A model generated the notes under the pieces. The model saw only the letters and a list, made by a program, of their open reading frames with translations. It had not been told where the DNA came from and ran no database searches. Made by a program: the position numbers and the translations under genes. Of a stretch of DNA of 64,000 bases, positions 16,778 through 26,140 are shown one piece after another. Numbering within the stretch: the first letter of the stretch is position 1; each line of letters starts with the position of its first letter. Source of the stretch: RYN-133 sp963785425 (GTDB taxonomy: Bacteria; Actinomycetota; Actinomycetes; Mycobacteriales; Jatrophihabitantaceae); the NCBI GenBank assembly GCA_963785425.1, contig CAWAVG010000004.1:1116001-1180000 (forward strand). Direction: 5' to 3'.

Positions 16778-19700
16778 GTGTCCCCATCGTCGGCAGCCGA
16801 ACTGCGGGCACGTCTTTCCGGGGTGACCCTGGCCGACGAGGCAAGGCTCGGCAAGCGGCTTCGGCAGGCGCGCCGCCCCAGCGACTTCGGCGCGGTCGAG
16901 CGGCAGATCGAACGCAGCGAATTGCTCGTCGCCGACCGCCGCGCCGCGCTGCCGACGATCACCTATCCGGACCTGCCGGTCAGCGCGAAACGCGACGACC
17001 TCGCCGCAGCGATCCGCGACCACCAGGTCGTCGTCGTCGCGGGTGAGACCGGGTCGGGCAAGACCACGCAGCTGCCCAAGATCTGCCTCGAACTGGGCCG
17101 CGGCGTGCGTGGCACGATCGGGCACACCCAGCCCCGCCGCCTCGCTGCTCGGACCGTGGCGCAGCGCATCGCCGACGAGCTGCACAGCCCGCTCGGCGAT
17201 GTCGTCGGCTACACCGTGCGGTTCACCGACCAGGTCAGTGACCGCACCCTCGTCAAGGTGATGACCGACGGCATCCTGCTCGCCGAGATCCAGCGCGACC
17301 GCATGCTGCGCAGGTACGACACCCTGATCGTGGACGAGGCGCACGAGCGCAGCCTGAACATCGACTTCCTCATCGGCTACCTCACGCGGCTGCTGCCGCA
17401 GCGTCCGGATCTCAAGCTGATCGTCACGTCGGCGACGATCGACCCGCAGCGCTTCAGCGCGCACTTCGCGACGCAGCGAACGACGGACGCAGCGACAACG
17501 CGCCGATCGTCGAGGTCAGCGGCCGCACCTACCCGGTCGAGATCCGGTACCGGCCGCTCGAGCCCGAGCTCGCCGACAGCGACGACGACGATCCGGACGA
17601 TCCCGATCACGACGTGGTGCACCGCGTACGGGCGCGCGACCAGACCGAAGCGGTCATCGACGCGGTGCGCGAACTCGACGGCGAGCAGCCCGGCGACGTC
17701 CTCGTGTTCCTGTCGGGCGAACGCGAGATCCGCGACACCGCCGACGCGCTGCGCGCGGCGAAGCTGCGCAACACGGACGTGCTGCCGCTCTATGCACGGC
17801 TGCCCACCGCCGAGCAGCAGAAGGTGTTCGAGCCGCACACCGGTCGGCGCATCGTGCTGGCGACCAACGTCGCGGAGACGTCGCTGACCGTGCCCGGCAT
17901 CCGCTACGTCGTCGATCCCGGCACCGCTCGCATCTCGAGGTACAGCAGGCGCACGAAGGTGCAGCGGCTGCCGATCGAACCCATCTCGCAGGCGTCGGCC
18001 GGGCAACGCGCCGGACGGTGCGGCCGCCTGTCCGACGGCATCTGCATCCGGCTGTACTCGCAGGCCGACTTCGAGGCCCGCCCGCGGTTCACCGAGCCGG
18101 AGATCCTGCGCACAAACCTGTCGGCGGTGCTGTTGCAGATGGCGGCGCTGCGCATCGGCGATGTCGCGGACTTCCCGTTCCTCGACCCGCCCGACCGCCG
18201 CGCCGTACGTGACGGCGTCGCGCTGCTGCAGGAGCTTGGCGCGTTCGACGAGGCGGCCCGCATCACCGATTTCGGTCGGCGTCTCGCGCAACTACCGGTC
18301 GATCCGCGGATCGCCCGGATGATCCTGCAGGCCGAACGCGAAGGGTGCGTGCGCGAGATCCTCGTCATCGCCGCCGCGTTGTCGATCCCCGATCCGCGCG
18401 AGCGGCCGTCCGACGCAGAGGAGGCCGCGCGCCAGAAGCACGCCAGGTTCGCCGACGAGCACTCCGACTTCGTCAGCTTCCTCAATCTGTGGAACTACGT
18501 GCGCGCGCAGCGCAAGGAGCTGTCGGGCAACCAGTTCCGGCGCATGTGCCGCGAGGAGTTCCTGCATTACCTGCGCATTCGCGAGTGGCAGGACCTCGTC
18601 GGTCAACTGCGCACCATCGCGGCCGGGCTGGGCATCGTCGCCATCGACCAGCCCGCCGACACCGACCGCGTGCATGCCGCTGTCGTCGCCGGGCTGCTCG
18701 GCCATCTGGGCATGCGCGAGGGCGAATCGCGCGACTACCTGGGCGCGCGCAACTCCCACTTCGTCCTCGCACCCGGGTCGGTGCTCAGCAAGCGGTCGCC
18801 ACGCTGGGTCGTCGTCGCCGAACTCGTCGAGACCGCCCGGTTGTACGGCCGCATCGCTGCGCGCATCGAACCCGAATGGGTCGAGGCGCTCGCCGGTCAT
18901 CTGGTCAATCGCACGTTACAGCGAGCCGCACTGGGACGGCCGGCGCGGTGCGGTGATGGCCTACGAACGAGTGACGCTGTACGGCCTGCCGATCGTGGCG
19001 CGCCGGCGGGTCGGATACGCGAGCGTCGACCCCGTCGTCGCCCGCGACCTGTTCATCCGGCATGCCCTCGTCGAGGGCGACTGGAACAGCCGCCACCATT
19101 TCCTGCGCGACAACCGAGCACTCATCGCCGAGCTGACCGAGATCGAGGAACGCGCGCGCCGCCGCGACCTGCTCGTGGGCGACGACGAGATCTTCGCCTT
19201 CTACGACGCGCGGATCCCGCCCGACGCGGTGAGCGGCAGGCACTTCGACGCCTGGTGGAAGAAGCAGCGGCACAAGACGCCGGACCTGCTCACGCTCACC
19301 CGCGAGGATCTGCTGCGGCAGGAGAGTGCGCACGACGACAATCCCGATACGTGGCAGGCCGGCGACCTGTCGTTGCCGATCACCTACCGGTTCGAGCCCG
19401 GCGCCCGCGACGACGGGGTCACCGTGCACGTCCCGACCGACGTGCTCGCGCGGCTCGGTGGTTCGGAGTTCGGGTGGCAGGTGCCGGCGCTGCGCGAGGA
19501 ACTCGTCACCGCCCTCATCCGCTCGTTACCGAAGGACCTGCGCCGCAACTTCGTCCCGGCGCCCGACACGGCACGAGCGGTGCTCGCCGCGGTCACGCCC
19601 GGGCAGGAGCCGCTGCTCGAGGGCCTGCAGCGCGAACTGCACCGCCGCAGCGGCGTGCTGGTGCCGCTCGACGCCTTCGACCTCGACAAGATCCCGGCGC

Positions 19701-20699
19701 ACCTACGGATGACCTTCGCCATCGAGGACGACGCGGGCAACGAGGTCGCTCGCGGCAAGGATCTCGCCGCGTTGCAGGAGCAGCTCGCTGCGCCGGTGCG
19801 CGCCGCGGTGGCGAAGGCGGTGGCAGGCGACATCGAACGCGCGGGCCTCGCCGCATGGCCGGACGATCTTCGCGAGGTGCCGCAGGTGCTCGAGCGCTCC
19901 AGCGGCGACCACACGGTGCGTGGGTTCCCCGCCTTCGTCGACGATCGCGACACAGTGGCGTTGCGGGTGTTCGCGTCGTCCACCGAGCAGGGCACCGCGA
20001 TGCGCGCGGGCATCCGCCGCCTGCTGCGGCTCACCATCGCCTCGCCGGTCAAGGCCGCCGAGCGGTCGCTGTCGATGCGCGCCCGGTTGGTGCTCGGTGC
20101 GAATCCCGACGGGTCCATCGCCGGGGTTGCTCGATGACTGCGCCGACGCCGCCGTCGACGCGCTGGTCACCTCGCCGCCGTGGACGCGCGACGCGTTCGC
20201 GGAGGTCCGGGCCGGCGTTGCAGGACGGCTCGTCGAGCAGACGATCGACATCGCTGCTCGCGTCGAGCGGGTACTCGCGCAGGCACACGAGGTGCGCGGT
20301 GCGCTGCCTGCGGACCCGCCTGCCGCGCACGCCGCGGCGATCGCCGACATCCGCGCGCAGTTCGCGCGGCTGCTGCCGCACGGATTCGTCACCGCAGCCG
20401 GACGCGACCGCCTCCCCGATCTCGCGCGCTACCTGGCGGCGATCGCTCGCCGCCTCGAACTGCTGCCCCGCGACCCGGCACTCGACGCGGCGCGGATGGC
20501 TCGTGTGCATGCCGTGCAGAGCGCCTTCGACGAGCTCGTACACGCGCTGCCGGCGCCCCGCGCTGCGGCCGAGGATGTGCGCGCGATCGGCTGGCAGCTC
20601 GAGGAGCTGCGGGTCAGCCTGTGGGCGCAACAGCTCGGCACGCCCCGTCCGGTCAGCGAGAAGCGCATCTTCCGCGCCATCGACGAGGTAACTCCGTAG
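16778..20699 (+). CDS. hrpA: ATP-dependent RNA helicase HrpA (three frameshifts in this sequence)
   Basis: A DEAH-box helicase of about 1306 residues once frames are joined, the usual HrpA length. Walker A GETGSGKTT is at residues 89-97, followed by DEAHERS, SAT, and motif VI QRAGRCGR; the HA2, OB and long DUF3418-like C-terminal regions are all present. The frame breaks near 17470 (one base missing), at the TT of 18914-18915 (one extra T) and in the GGGG run near 20127 (one extra G). Each break restores full homology, so sequencing error is likelier than inactivation. GTG 16778 follows TAGGCT by 7 nt. Confidence 0.88.
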
Positions 20700-20704
20700 T
20701 CCGG

Positions 20705-21748
20705 TCAGCGCAGGATCGACGAGACGATCGTCGGGCGGCCGTGGCCGAGATAGAAGATGCCGGGCAGTCCGGCGGTATGGAATCCGTCGCTCGGGTTGTG
20801 CGCGAGAGTGCTGTGGCGGATGGCGAGCGCGCCCGTGCGGTCGTTCGAGACGAAGAACAGTGCTCCGCCGCCCTCGTTCGCGTGATTGTCGTGCAGGTAC
20901 GTGCCTCCGAGGGTGACCGAGTAGGTGTTCCCGTCGGTGTAGATCGCGGCGCCGCTTCCGCCGCCGCGTGTCCCGCGTCGCGCAGGGTTCGCGCCGTGCC
21001 CGATCGCGCGGTTGCCGACGAACCGGCTGTTCAGCACGACCCACGAGACGCCGATGCTGCTCAATCCGCCACCGTTGCTGCACACGTTGTCGCGAAACGT
21101 CGACCCGGTCACGTAGACCGGCCGTTGGCGGAACTGCGACAGCGCGCGTACTGCCGCGCCGCCCAGGTCGGGTCCGTGTGCGTCGCAGCGGTTGCCGGTG
21201 AAGCGCGAGTTCACGACCCGTAGCTGGCCGCCGCGGGCGAAGATCGCGCCGCCGCCCCCTCCGTCGAAATGCTGGCCGGTCGAGTTGCCGTGAGTGAACG
21301 AGATGTTCTGGACGATCAGCCGTGGTTCGGCCTGGTTGTCGCAGTGCGAGGTCGTCCAGATCTGGTGCTGGTCGCACGTGTCCATGTAGAGGATGCGGCG
21401 GGTGCCCGCACCGCTGAGGGTCACCAGCCCGCGTCCGTCGAGCACGACGCGGTGCGCAGTGTTGACGACCTTGGCGGTCGCCCGCATGACGATCGTCACC
21501 GGCTTCGGCCCGCAGCGGAACCTGATCACGCCGCCCTTGCGCACGGCTGCGACGACTGCGGCCGACGTGCAACTGCCGGGCGTGCCGGTGCCCACCCACC
21601 GTGTCGGGTGCGAGGTGTCGACAGCGCGTCCCGCTGCAGGCACAGGGACGGGTGCCACCCCGGGTCCGGTTGCCTCCGGCGTGGTTGCCGCAGCGGCGGT
21701 CGCAGTCGCGAGGCACAGCCCGAGTGCGGCGAGCACGACGCGGATCAT
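20705..21748 (-). CDS. Secreted parallel beta-helix protein
   Basis: A 347-residue exported protein. The signal peptide (MIRVVLAALGLCLATATAAA) is followed by a Pro-rich linker and then repeated right-handed beta-helix coils rich in N, G and V, such as VVNSRFTGNRC, VTGSTFRDNVC and VLNSRFVGNRA. It resembles choice-of-anchor or pectate-lyase-like surface proteins. No catalytic set could be assigned. Start taken at ATG 21748 because the signal peptide begins there. It converges on hrpA with a 5-bp gap. Confidence 0.8.
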   Translation of the reverse strand: MIRVVLAALGLCLATATAAAATTPEATGPGVAPVPVPAAGRAVDTSHPTRWVGTGTPGSCTSAAVVAAVRKGGVIRFRCGPKPVTIVMRATAKVVNTAHRVVLDGRGLVTLSGAGTRRILYMDTCDQHQIWTTSHCDNQAEPRLIVQNISFTHGNSTGQHFDGGGGGAIFARGGQLRVVNSRFTGNRCDAHGPDLGGAAVRALSQFRQRPVYVTGSTFRDNVCSNGGGLSSIGVSWVVLNSRFVGNRAIGHGANPARRGTRGGGSGAAIYTDGNTYSVTLGGTYLHDNHANEGGGALFFVSNDRTGALAIRHSTLAHNPSDGFHTAGLPGIFYLGHGRPTIVSSILR

Positions 21749-21785
21749 GCGACGCACGCTACGCGCCGGCTGGCATGCTCGCGGC

Positions 21786-22184
21786 ATGGTCGGCTACTCG
21801 GCTACGCCGCAGGCTCGCAAGCTGGGTCTCAAGCCCGGCATGCGCGTGAGCCTGTCCCACGCGCCGCCGGGCTGGTCGCTCGAGGACCCACCCGTGCACG
21901 ACCTGGTCGCCGATGGTCCGGCCGACATCGTGATCGCCTTCGTCCGCAGTCCCGACGACTTCGACGCCGCAGGATGGGGCGAACGCATCTTCCCCGACGG
22001 CGCGGTCTGGGTCGCCTGGCCGCGCAGGGCCGCGGGACATGTCAGTGCCGTGACCGAGAACGGGATCCGCGACGCCGTGCTGCCGCTCGGACTGGTCGAC
22101 GTCAAGGTCGCCGCGCTCGACCACGACTGGTCGAGCCTGAAGATCGTGTGGCGGACCGAGCGCCGCCTGCGGAGCGAGGAATGA
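21786..22184 (+). CDS. DUF3052 family protein
   Basis: A 132-residue actinobacterial protein. It begins MVGYSATPQARKLGLKPGMR and contains FVRSPDDFDAAGWGERIFPD and WVAWPRRAAG, typical of DUF3052, which structurally resembles RNA-binding or methyltransferase-like small domains and has no confirmed role. It is divergent from the beta-helix gene and ends 98 bp before the YciI gene. Confidence 0.82.
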   Translation: MVGYSATPQARKLGLKPGMRVSLSHAPPGWSLEDPPVHDLVADGPADIVIAFVRSPDDFDAAGWGERIFPDGAVWVAWPRRAAGHVSAVTENGIRDAVLPLGLVDVKVAALDHDWSSLKIVWRTERRLRSEE

Positions 22185-22205
22185 ATCGAGAAAGTTCCCG
22201 GACGC

Positions 22206-22232
22206 TGTCGAAACCGTCCGGCGCCGTTCGAC
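22206..22232 (+). promoter_or_regulatory. Putative ECF42 sigma-dependent promoter
   Basis: TGTCGA at 22206-22211 and CGAC at 22229-22232 are separated by 17 nt. From memory, ECF42 sigma factors recognise TGTCGA in the -35 and CG(A/T)C in the -10. The site lies upstream of the YciI(DGPF) gene and the ECF42 gene, which would make the pair autoregulated. Transcription would leave a leader of about 45 nt carrying the AGGGAG ribosome-binding site. Confidence 0.7.
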
Positions 22233-22282
22233 TTAGGCATGAGTCCGGGCACACCGCCCCGGCACGACACAGGGAGCACGAC

Positions 22283-22699
22283 ATGCGAGTGATGGTTCTG
22301 GTCAAGGCGAACGAGGACAGCGAGAACGGCGTCATGCCGACGACCGAGGAGCTCACCGAGATGGGCGCCTTCAACGACGAGCTCGTAAAGGCCGGCGTGA
22401 TGCTCGCCGGCGACGGGTTGCGCGCGAGCTCGCACGGCAAGCGGGTGCGGTTCGACAAGGGCGCGAAGACCGTGCTCGACGGCCCGTTCGCCGAGACGAA
22501 GGAACTCGTCGCCGGGTTCTGGATCTGGGAGGTCGCGTCGGTGGACGAGGCTGTCGAGTGGCTCAAGCGCGCGCCGTTCGGCGGGGGCGCCGAGGTCGAG
22601 ATCCGGCCGTTCCACACGCCGGAGGACTTCGGCGCGGCGTTCACACCCGAGTTGCAGGAGCACGAGCGGGAGTTGCGCCACCAGACCGGCCAGGGCTGA
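22283..22699 (+). CDS. YciI/DGPF-domain protein
   Basis: A 138-residue YCII-family protein. The name-giving motif appears as VLDGPFAETKELV near residue 67, and WIWEVASVDEAVEWL forms the C-terminal ferredoxin-like half. DGPF proteins are the conserved genomic partners and targets of ECF42 sigma factors, and one follows after 15 bp. A strong AGGGAG lies 7 nt before ATG. Biochemical function is unknown. Confidence 0.9.
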   Translation: MRVMVLVKANEDSENGVMPTTEELTEMGAFNDELVKAGVMLAGDGLRASSHGKRVRFDKGAKTVLDGPFAETKELVAGFWIWEVASVDEAVEWLKRAPFGGGAEVEIRPFHTPEDFGAAFTPELQEHERELRHQTGQG

Positions 22700-22714
22700 G
22701 CGATCACTCACCCC

Positions 22715-23950
22715 GTGCCCGCGGCGGCCCGCACGATCGAGGCTGTCTGGCGCATCGAGTCGGCGCGCCTGATCGGAGCCCTTGCCCGCACCGTCCACGA
22801 TCTCGGACGGGCCGAGGACCTCGCCCAGGACGCGCTGGTCGCGGCGCTCGAACAGTGGCCGGAGGCAGGCATCCCGGACAACCCCGGCGCCTGGCTCATG
22901 ACGGTGGCCAAACGGCGGGCGGTCGATCAGGTACGTCGTGAGGTGACGCTGGAACGCAAGCTCGACGCCATGGGACGCGAGCTGCCGACGGGGATCGATC
23001 CCGTCGCGGAACTGGAACTCGAACTGCACGTCGACGACGACGTGCTGCGGTTGATGTTCACCGCCTGCCACCCGGTGCTCTCACCCGAGGCGCGGGTGGC
23101 GCTGACCTTGCGCCTGGTGGCCGGGCTCACCACCGAGGAGATCGCGCGCGCGTTCGTCGTGCAGACCGCGACGATGGCGGCGCGGATCACCCGGGCGAAG
23201 AAGTCGCTCGCGGCTGCGTCCGTCCCTTTCCTCGTGCCCGTCGGGGACGAGCTGACCGCGCGGCTGCCGTCGGTGCTCGAGACGGTGTACCTGCTGTTCA
23301 ACGAGGGCTACGCGGCCACGGCCGGGCCGGCCTGGACCCGTCCGGAGTTGTGCGGTGAGGCGATGCGGCTGGGACGCATGCTGGTCGGGCTCGTGCCGAG
23401 CGCCGAGGTGCTCGGCCTTGCCGCATTGATGGAGATCCAGGCGTCGCGGCTGCGCGCCCGCGTCGACACGGACGGGCGACCGGTGACGCTGCTCGACCAG
23501 GACCGTGGCCGCTGGGACCGGCTGCTCATCACGCACGCCCTCGAGTACCTGGCACGAGCCGGCGCCGAACCCGGCCCGTACCTGCTGCAGGCACGCATCG
23601 CCGCGTGCCACGCACGTGCACCCGAGGCCGCGGACACCGACTGGGTCGAGATCGCCCGGCTGTACGGCGAGCTCGTCGAGCTCACCGGGTCACCGATCGT
23701 CGAGCTGAACCGGGCCGTCGCGGTGGCGATGGCCGACGGCCCGCAGGCGGGGCTCGCGATCGTCGACACGCTCGTCGACGTCCCCGCGCTGCAGAGTTAT
23801 CACCTGCTGCCGGGAGTGCGCGGCGACCTGCTGGCCAAGCTCGGTCGCAACCGTGAGGCGCGCATCGAGTTCGAGCGGGCTGCCGGCCTGACGGCCAACG
23901 AATCCGAGCGCGGGTTGCTTCTCGCGCGTGCAGAGGAGCTGGCAGGCTGA
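22715..23950 (+). CDS. ECF42-type RNA polymerase sigma factor with C-terminal TPR-like domain
   Basis: A 411-residue sigma factor. Sigma2 (LGRAEDLAQDALVAALEQWP, NPGAWLMTVAKRRAVD) and sigma4 (LTTEEIARAFVVQTATMAAR) occupy the first 190 residues. A long helical C-terminal extension follows (WVEIARLYGELVEL, VELNRAVAVAMADG, LGRNREARIEFERA), diagnostic of ECF42. No anti-sigma gene is adjacent, as expected because the extension controls activity. It starts at GTG 22715 with no strong ribosome-binding site, so coupling to the YciI gene is likely. Confidence 0.92.
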   Translation: MPAAARTIEAVWRIESARLIGALARTVHDLGRAEDLAQDALVAALEQWPEAGIPDNPGAWLMTVAKRRAVDQVRREVTLERKLDAMGRELPTGIDPVAELELELHVDDDVLRLMFTACHPVLSPEARVALTLRLVAGLTTEEIARAFVVQTATMAARITRAKKSLAAASVPFLVPVGDELTARLPSVLETVYLLFNEGYAATAGPAWTRPELCGEAMRLGRMLVGLVPSAEVLGLAALMEIQASRLRARVDTDGRPVTLLDQDRGRWDRLLITHALEYLARAGAEPGPYLLQARIAACHARAPEAADTDWVEIARLYGELVELTGSPIVELNRAVAVAMADGPQAGLAIVDTLVDVPALQSYHLLPGVRGDLLAKLGRNREARIEFERAAGLTANESERGLLLARAEELAG

Positions 23951-23954
23951 GCGG

Positions 23955-24050
23955 GTGGCCGAGTGGATCTACTTCCTGCACGCACCGCGCGACAACGCGC
24001 GCGGTGAGTTGCGCCCGTTCAAGGTCTCGCTGCTGCGCGGGCGGGACTAG
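23955..24050 (+). pseudogene. Internally deleted second YciI-family gene
   Basis: A 31-residue in-frame relic. The start VAEWIYFLHAPRD matches the N-terminus of a different YciI subgroup, and ARGELRPFKVSLLRGRD matches its C-terminus, fused without the roughly 60-residue middle. It begins 4 nt after the ECF42 stop, so it was once the third gene of this operon. The reading frame is still open and ends in TAG; the remaining peptide cannot fold as the domain. Confidence 0.65.
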
Positions 24051-24059
24051 CGCCTGCGG

Positions 24060-24473
24060 CTACGGCTGGTCGTTGTCCGGCCGCTTGCGCAGCCGGTCCT
24101 GCTCGTCCTGCACTTCGCGCCTGCGCCGTTCCTCGTACTCGCGGCGCTGCGCCTCGGCCCGCTCGCGCACCTGCCGCAGGAACGCATCGTCGTCGTCGGG
24201 ATTGGTCGGCACGGCTCGTCCCGGCCGGTCGTACTCGGGATACGAAGTGCCGGCGACGGTCGCGCTGCGGAAGGTGGTCGTGCGCGGACCCCAATTGTGT
24301 CCGGCGACGAGCCAGACGATCGAGCCGATGTCGGGCAGGATGATCACGATGAACAGCCAGGCCATCTTCGGCAGGTTGCGGATGTCCGAATCGGGCGTGG
24401 TGATCACGTCGATGATGCAGAAGATCCACAGCGCGAACATGACGAGCGCGAGGGTTCCGTCGGCAAAGATCAC
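24060..24473 (-). CDS. PLDc N-terminal domain membrane protein
   Basis: A 137-residue protein. Two N-terminal transmembrane helices (LALVMFALWIFCIIDVI and WLFIVIILPDIGSIVWLVAG) match the phospholipase-D N-terminal domain seen without catalytic domain in actinobacteria. A charged, Arg/Glu-rich coiled-coil-like tail follows (VRERAEAQRREYEERRRREV). It is likely a small membrane adaptor; start GTG 24473. Confidence 0.82.
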   Translation of the reverse strand: MIFADGTLALVMFALWIFCIIDVITTPDSDIRNLPKMAWLFIVIILPDIGSIVWLVAGHNWGPRTTTFRSATVAGTSYPEYDRPGRAVPTNPDDDDAFLRQVRERAEAQRREYEERRRREVQDEQDRLRKRPDNDQP

Positions 24474-24521
24474 GCCGGAATAGTCGCAGACTCGCGCGCC
24501 TATCGCATCCGTTCGGCCGGC

Positions 24522-25205
24522 TCAGCCGGCGAGTTCGATCACCGGCGCGATCGGGGTGCGGGCGGCCGGTTCGGCCGGGGCGATCCCGCCGCCGTCGCAC
24601 GGGAGCCACAGCATGGCCGAGCGCGGGCGGGCGGCCTGGCCGCGTCCGTCGGCGTGCACCTCGACGCGGCGGGCCCGCAACCGTCCCGTGCCGTCGCCGA
24701 TGCCGGACCAGGTGCCGCTCTCGACCCGCAGTCGCACGTCGGCGCCGGGCCACTCGCCGCAGCGGCGGTCGAGGAACGGCATGAGCACCGCCTCGCGGGT
24801 GCGGGCCCGGGCGGCCAGCCGCCGCACGTCCCCCGGCACCAACCGCGGGGGCCGGGCTGCGACGACGTCGAGGGCGTCGAGCAGGGCACCGACCGCGGTC
24901 GTCCACGACGTGCCCGGCGCCGGGATGATCGCCAGCCGGGACAGGTCGATGCCGTACTCGGCGGCCGCCTCGGCGCTGATGCGCGGGAAACCCACCAGGG
25001 CGCACCATGCCCCGCCGGCCGAGGCTGCCCCGAGCGTGGCGAGCAGCAGCGAGATCGACCCGCTCACCGCGACGGTGCTGCCCCGCCGCAGCCCGCTGGG
25101 CAGCACCTCGGACAGCGCCGGATGCACCGGCAGCGGAGGAGCGGCCCGGCTGCCGAGATCGACGGCTGTGGTGCCGTCGGCCTTGCGGATCGCCACGTCG
25201 AGCAT
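24522..25205 (-). CDS. imuA': ImuA' mutasome accessory protein
   Basis: A 227-residue RecA-like ImuA' protein that works with ImuB and DnaE2 in damage-induced mutagenesis. Key segments are LSEVLPSGLRRGSTVAVSG (a degenerate P-loop region), GGAWCALVGFP and SRLAIIPAPG. The C-terminal part, which binds ImuB in relatives, is Arg/Ala/Pro rich. The start is ATG 25205; an in-frame upstream extension to 25313 would translate the repeat array and the LexA box and is rejected. The gene is monocistronic. Confidence 0.88.
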   Translation of the reverse strand: MLDVAIRKADGTTAVDLGSRAAPPLPVHPALSEVLPSGLRRGSTVAVSGSISLLLATLGAASAGGAWCALVGFPRISAEAAAEYGIDLSRLAIIPAPGTSWTTAVGALLDALDVVAARPPRLVPGDVRRLAARARTREAVLMPFLDRRCGEWPGADVRLRVESGTWSGIGDGTGRLRARRVEVHADGRGQAARPRSAMLWLPCDGGGIAPAEPAARTPIAPVIELAG

Positions 25206-25215
25206 TCGCCCATTG

Positions 25216-25231
25216 TCGAACGCGCGTTCGA
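25216..25231 (-). promoter_or_regulatory. LexA (SOS) box of imuA', perfect consensus
   Basis: TCGAACGCGCGTTCGA is a perfect 16-bp palindrome matching the actinobacterial SOS box. It lies exactly 10 nt upstream of ATG 25205, and GACAAT on the minus strand ends 6 nt before the start. It is the strongest of the three boxes in the window. Confidence 0.95.
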
Positions 25232-25249
25232 ACAAGTCAACGCCGCATT

Positions 25250-25392
25250 GCGTGACGTCCCCGGACCTTGAGTGACGTCCCCGGACCTCGAGTGACGCCA
25301 TATCCGACGTCACTCAACCCCGCGGGACGTCACTCAACTGCGCGGACGTCACTCAACGGCGCGGACCTCAGGCAACGGGCGGACGTCAGGGA
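25250..25392. repeat. Family B periodic inverted array, copy 1
   Basis: Three direct units with core GTGACGTC/GTGACGCC begin at 25252, 25272 and 25292. Inverted GACGTCAC units follow at 25306, 25326 and 25345, with degenerate ones near 25364 and 25382. The period is 18-20 nt. The array fills the divergent gap between imuA' and a methyltransferase gene, ending just before the TAGCCT hexamer of the latter. Copy 2 lies at 60581-60731. Confidence 0.85.
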
Positions 25393-25416
25393 ACAGTGCG
25401 CGCTAGCCTGCACGAG

Positions 25417-26139
25417 GTGGCCGACGCGATCTTCGAACACCCCCGCCTCGCCCGGATCTACGACGTCCTGGACGACGACCGCACCGACCTCGACGCCTAT
25501 CTCGCGATGGCCCGGGAATTCGGGACGGAACAGGTGCTCGACATCGGTTGCGGCACGGGAACGTTCGCGGTGCTCCTAGCCGACCACGGTTTCCGCGTGA
25601 CCGCGGTCGACCCGGCCCAGGCCTCGCTGGACGTGGCGCGTGGCAAGCCCGGCGCCGACCGGGTGGACTGGGTGCACGGCGTGGCCGCCGACCTGCCTCC
25701 GTTGCAGGCCGACCTGGCGACGATGACCGGCAATGTCGCACAGGCGATCGCGGATCCTCTGGACTGGGACACCACGCTCTCGGCGGTTCGTGGCGCGTTG
25801 CGTCCCGGTGGACGCCTGGTGTTCGAGACACGCGATCCGGCCCGCCGGGCCTGGGAGGGGTGGACCCGCGAGTCGACCTATCGCGTGCTCGACATCCCGG
25901 AGGTCGGTCGAGTGCAGGAGTGGAACGAGGTCGCCGAGGTCGATCTGCCGCTGGTCACGTTCATCGGCACCTGCGTCTTCGAGTCCGACGGTGCGGTACT
26001 GACGTCGACCTCGACGCTTGCCTTCCGCGAGCGGGACGTGGTCGAGGCCGACCTGCGCGCTCACGGGTACGCCATCGACGACGTGCGCGACGCTCCTGAT
26101 CGCCCCGGACGCGAGTTCGTGTTCGTGGCGCGGGCCTGA
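25417..26139 (+). CDS. Class I SAM-dependent methyltransferase
   Basis: A 240-residue methyltransferase. Motif I is VLDIGCGTGTFAVLLADHGF, motif II VTAVDPAQASLDVA and motif IV DLATMTGNVAQAI, with LRPGGRLVFETRDP downstream. Start GTG 25417 fits relatives that begin close to ADAIFEHPRLA and has TAGCCT (25404-25409) 7 nt upstream; GTG 25396 is an in-frame alternative. Substrate unknown. It ends 1 nt before the alpha-galactosidase gene. Confidence 0.88.
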   Translation: MADAIFEHPRLARIYDVLDDDRTDLDAYLAMAREFGTEQVLDIGCGTGTFAVLLADHGFRVTAVDPAQASLDVARGKPGADRVDWVHGVAADLPPLQADLATMTGNVAQAIADPLDWDTTLSAVRGALRPGGRLVFETRDPARRAWEGWTRESTYRVLDIPEVGRVQEWNEVAEVDLPLVTFIGTCVFESDGAVLTSTSTLAFRERDVVEADLRAHGYAIDDVRDAPDRPGREFVFVARA

Positions 26140-26140
26140 G

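Noticed and set aside
15380..17464. A 694-codon open frame on the minus strand
   Set aside because: It is antisense to the VOC, hydrolase and hrpA genes, has no family motif, and shows the Arg/Gly/Asp-rich composition typical of high-GC shadow frames.
25206..25313. Upstream extension of imuA' to an ATG at 25313
   Set aside because: It would translate the repeat array and the LexA box; ATG 25205 fits the 10-nt LexA spacing seen at dnaE2 and imuB.
25250..25392. CRISPR array
   Set aside because: Units are about 12 nt, change orientation midway, have short conserved spacers, and no cas gene is nearby.
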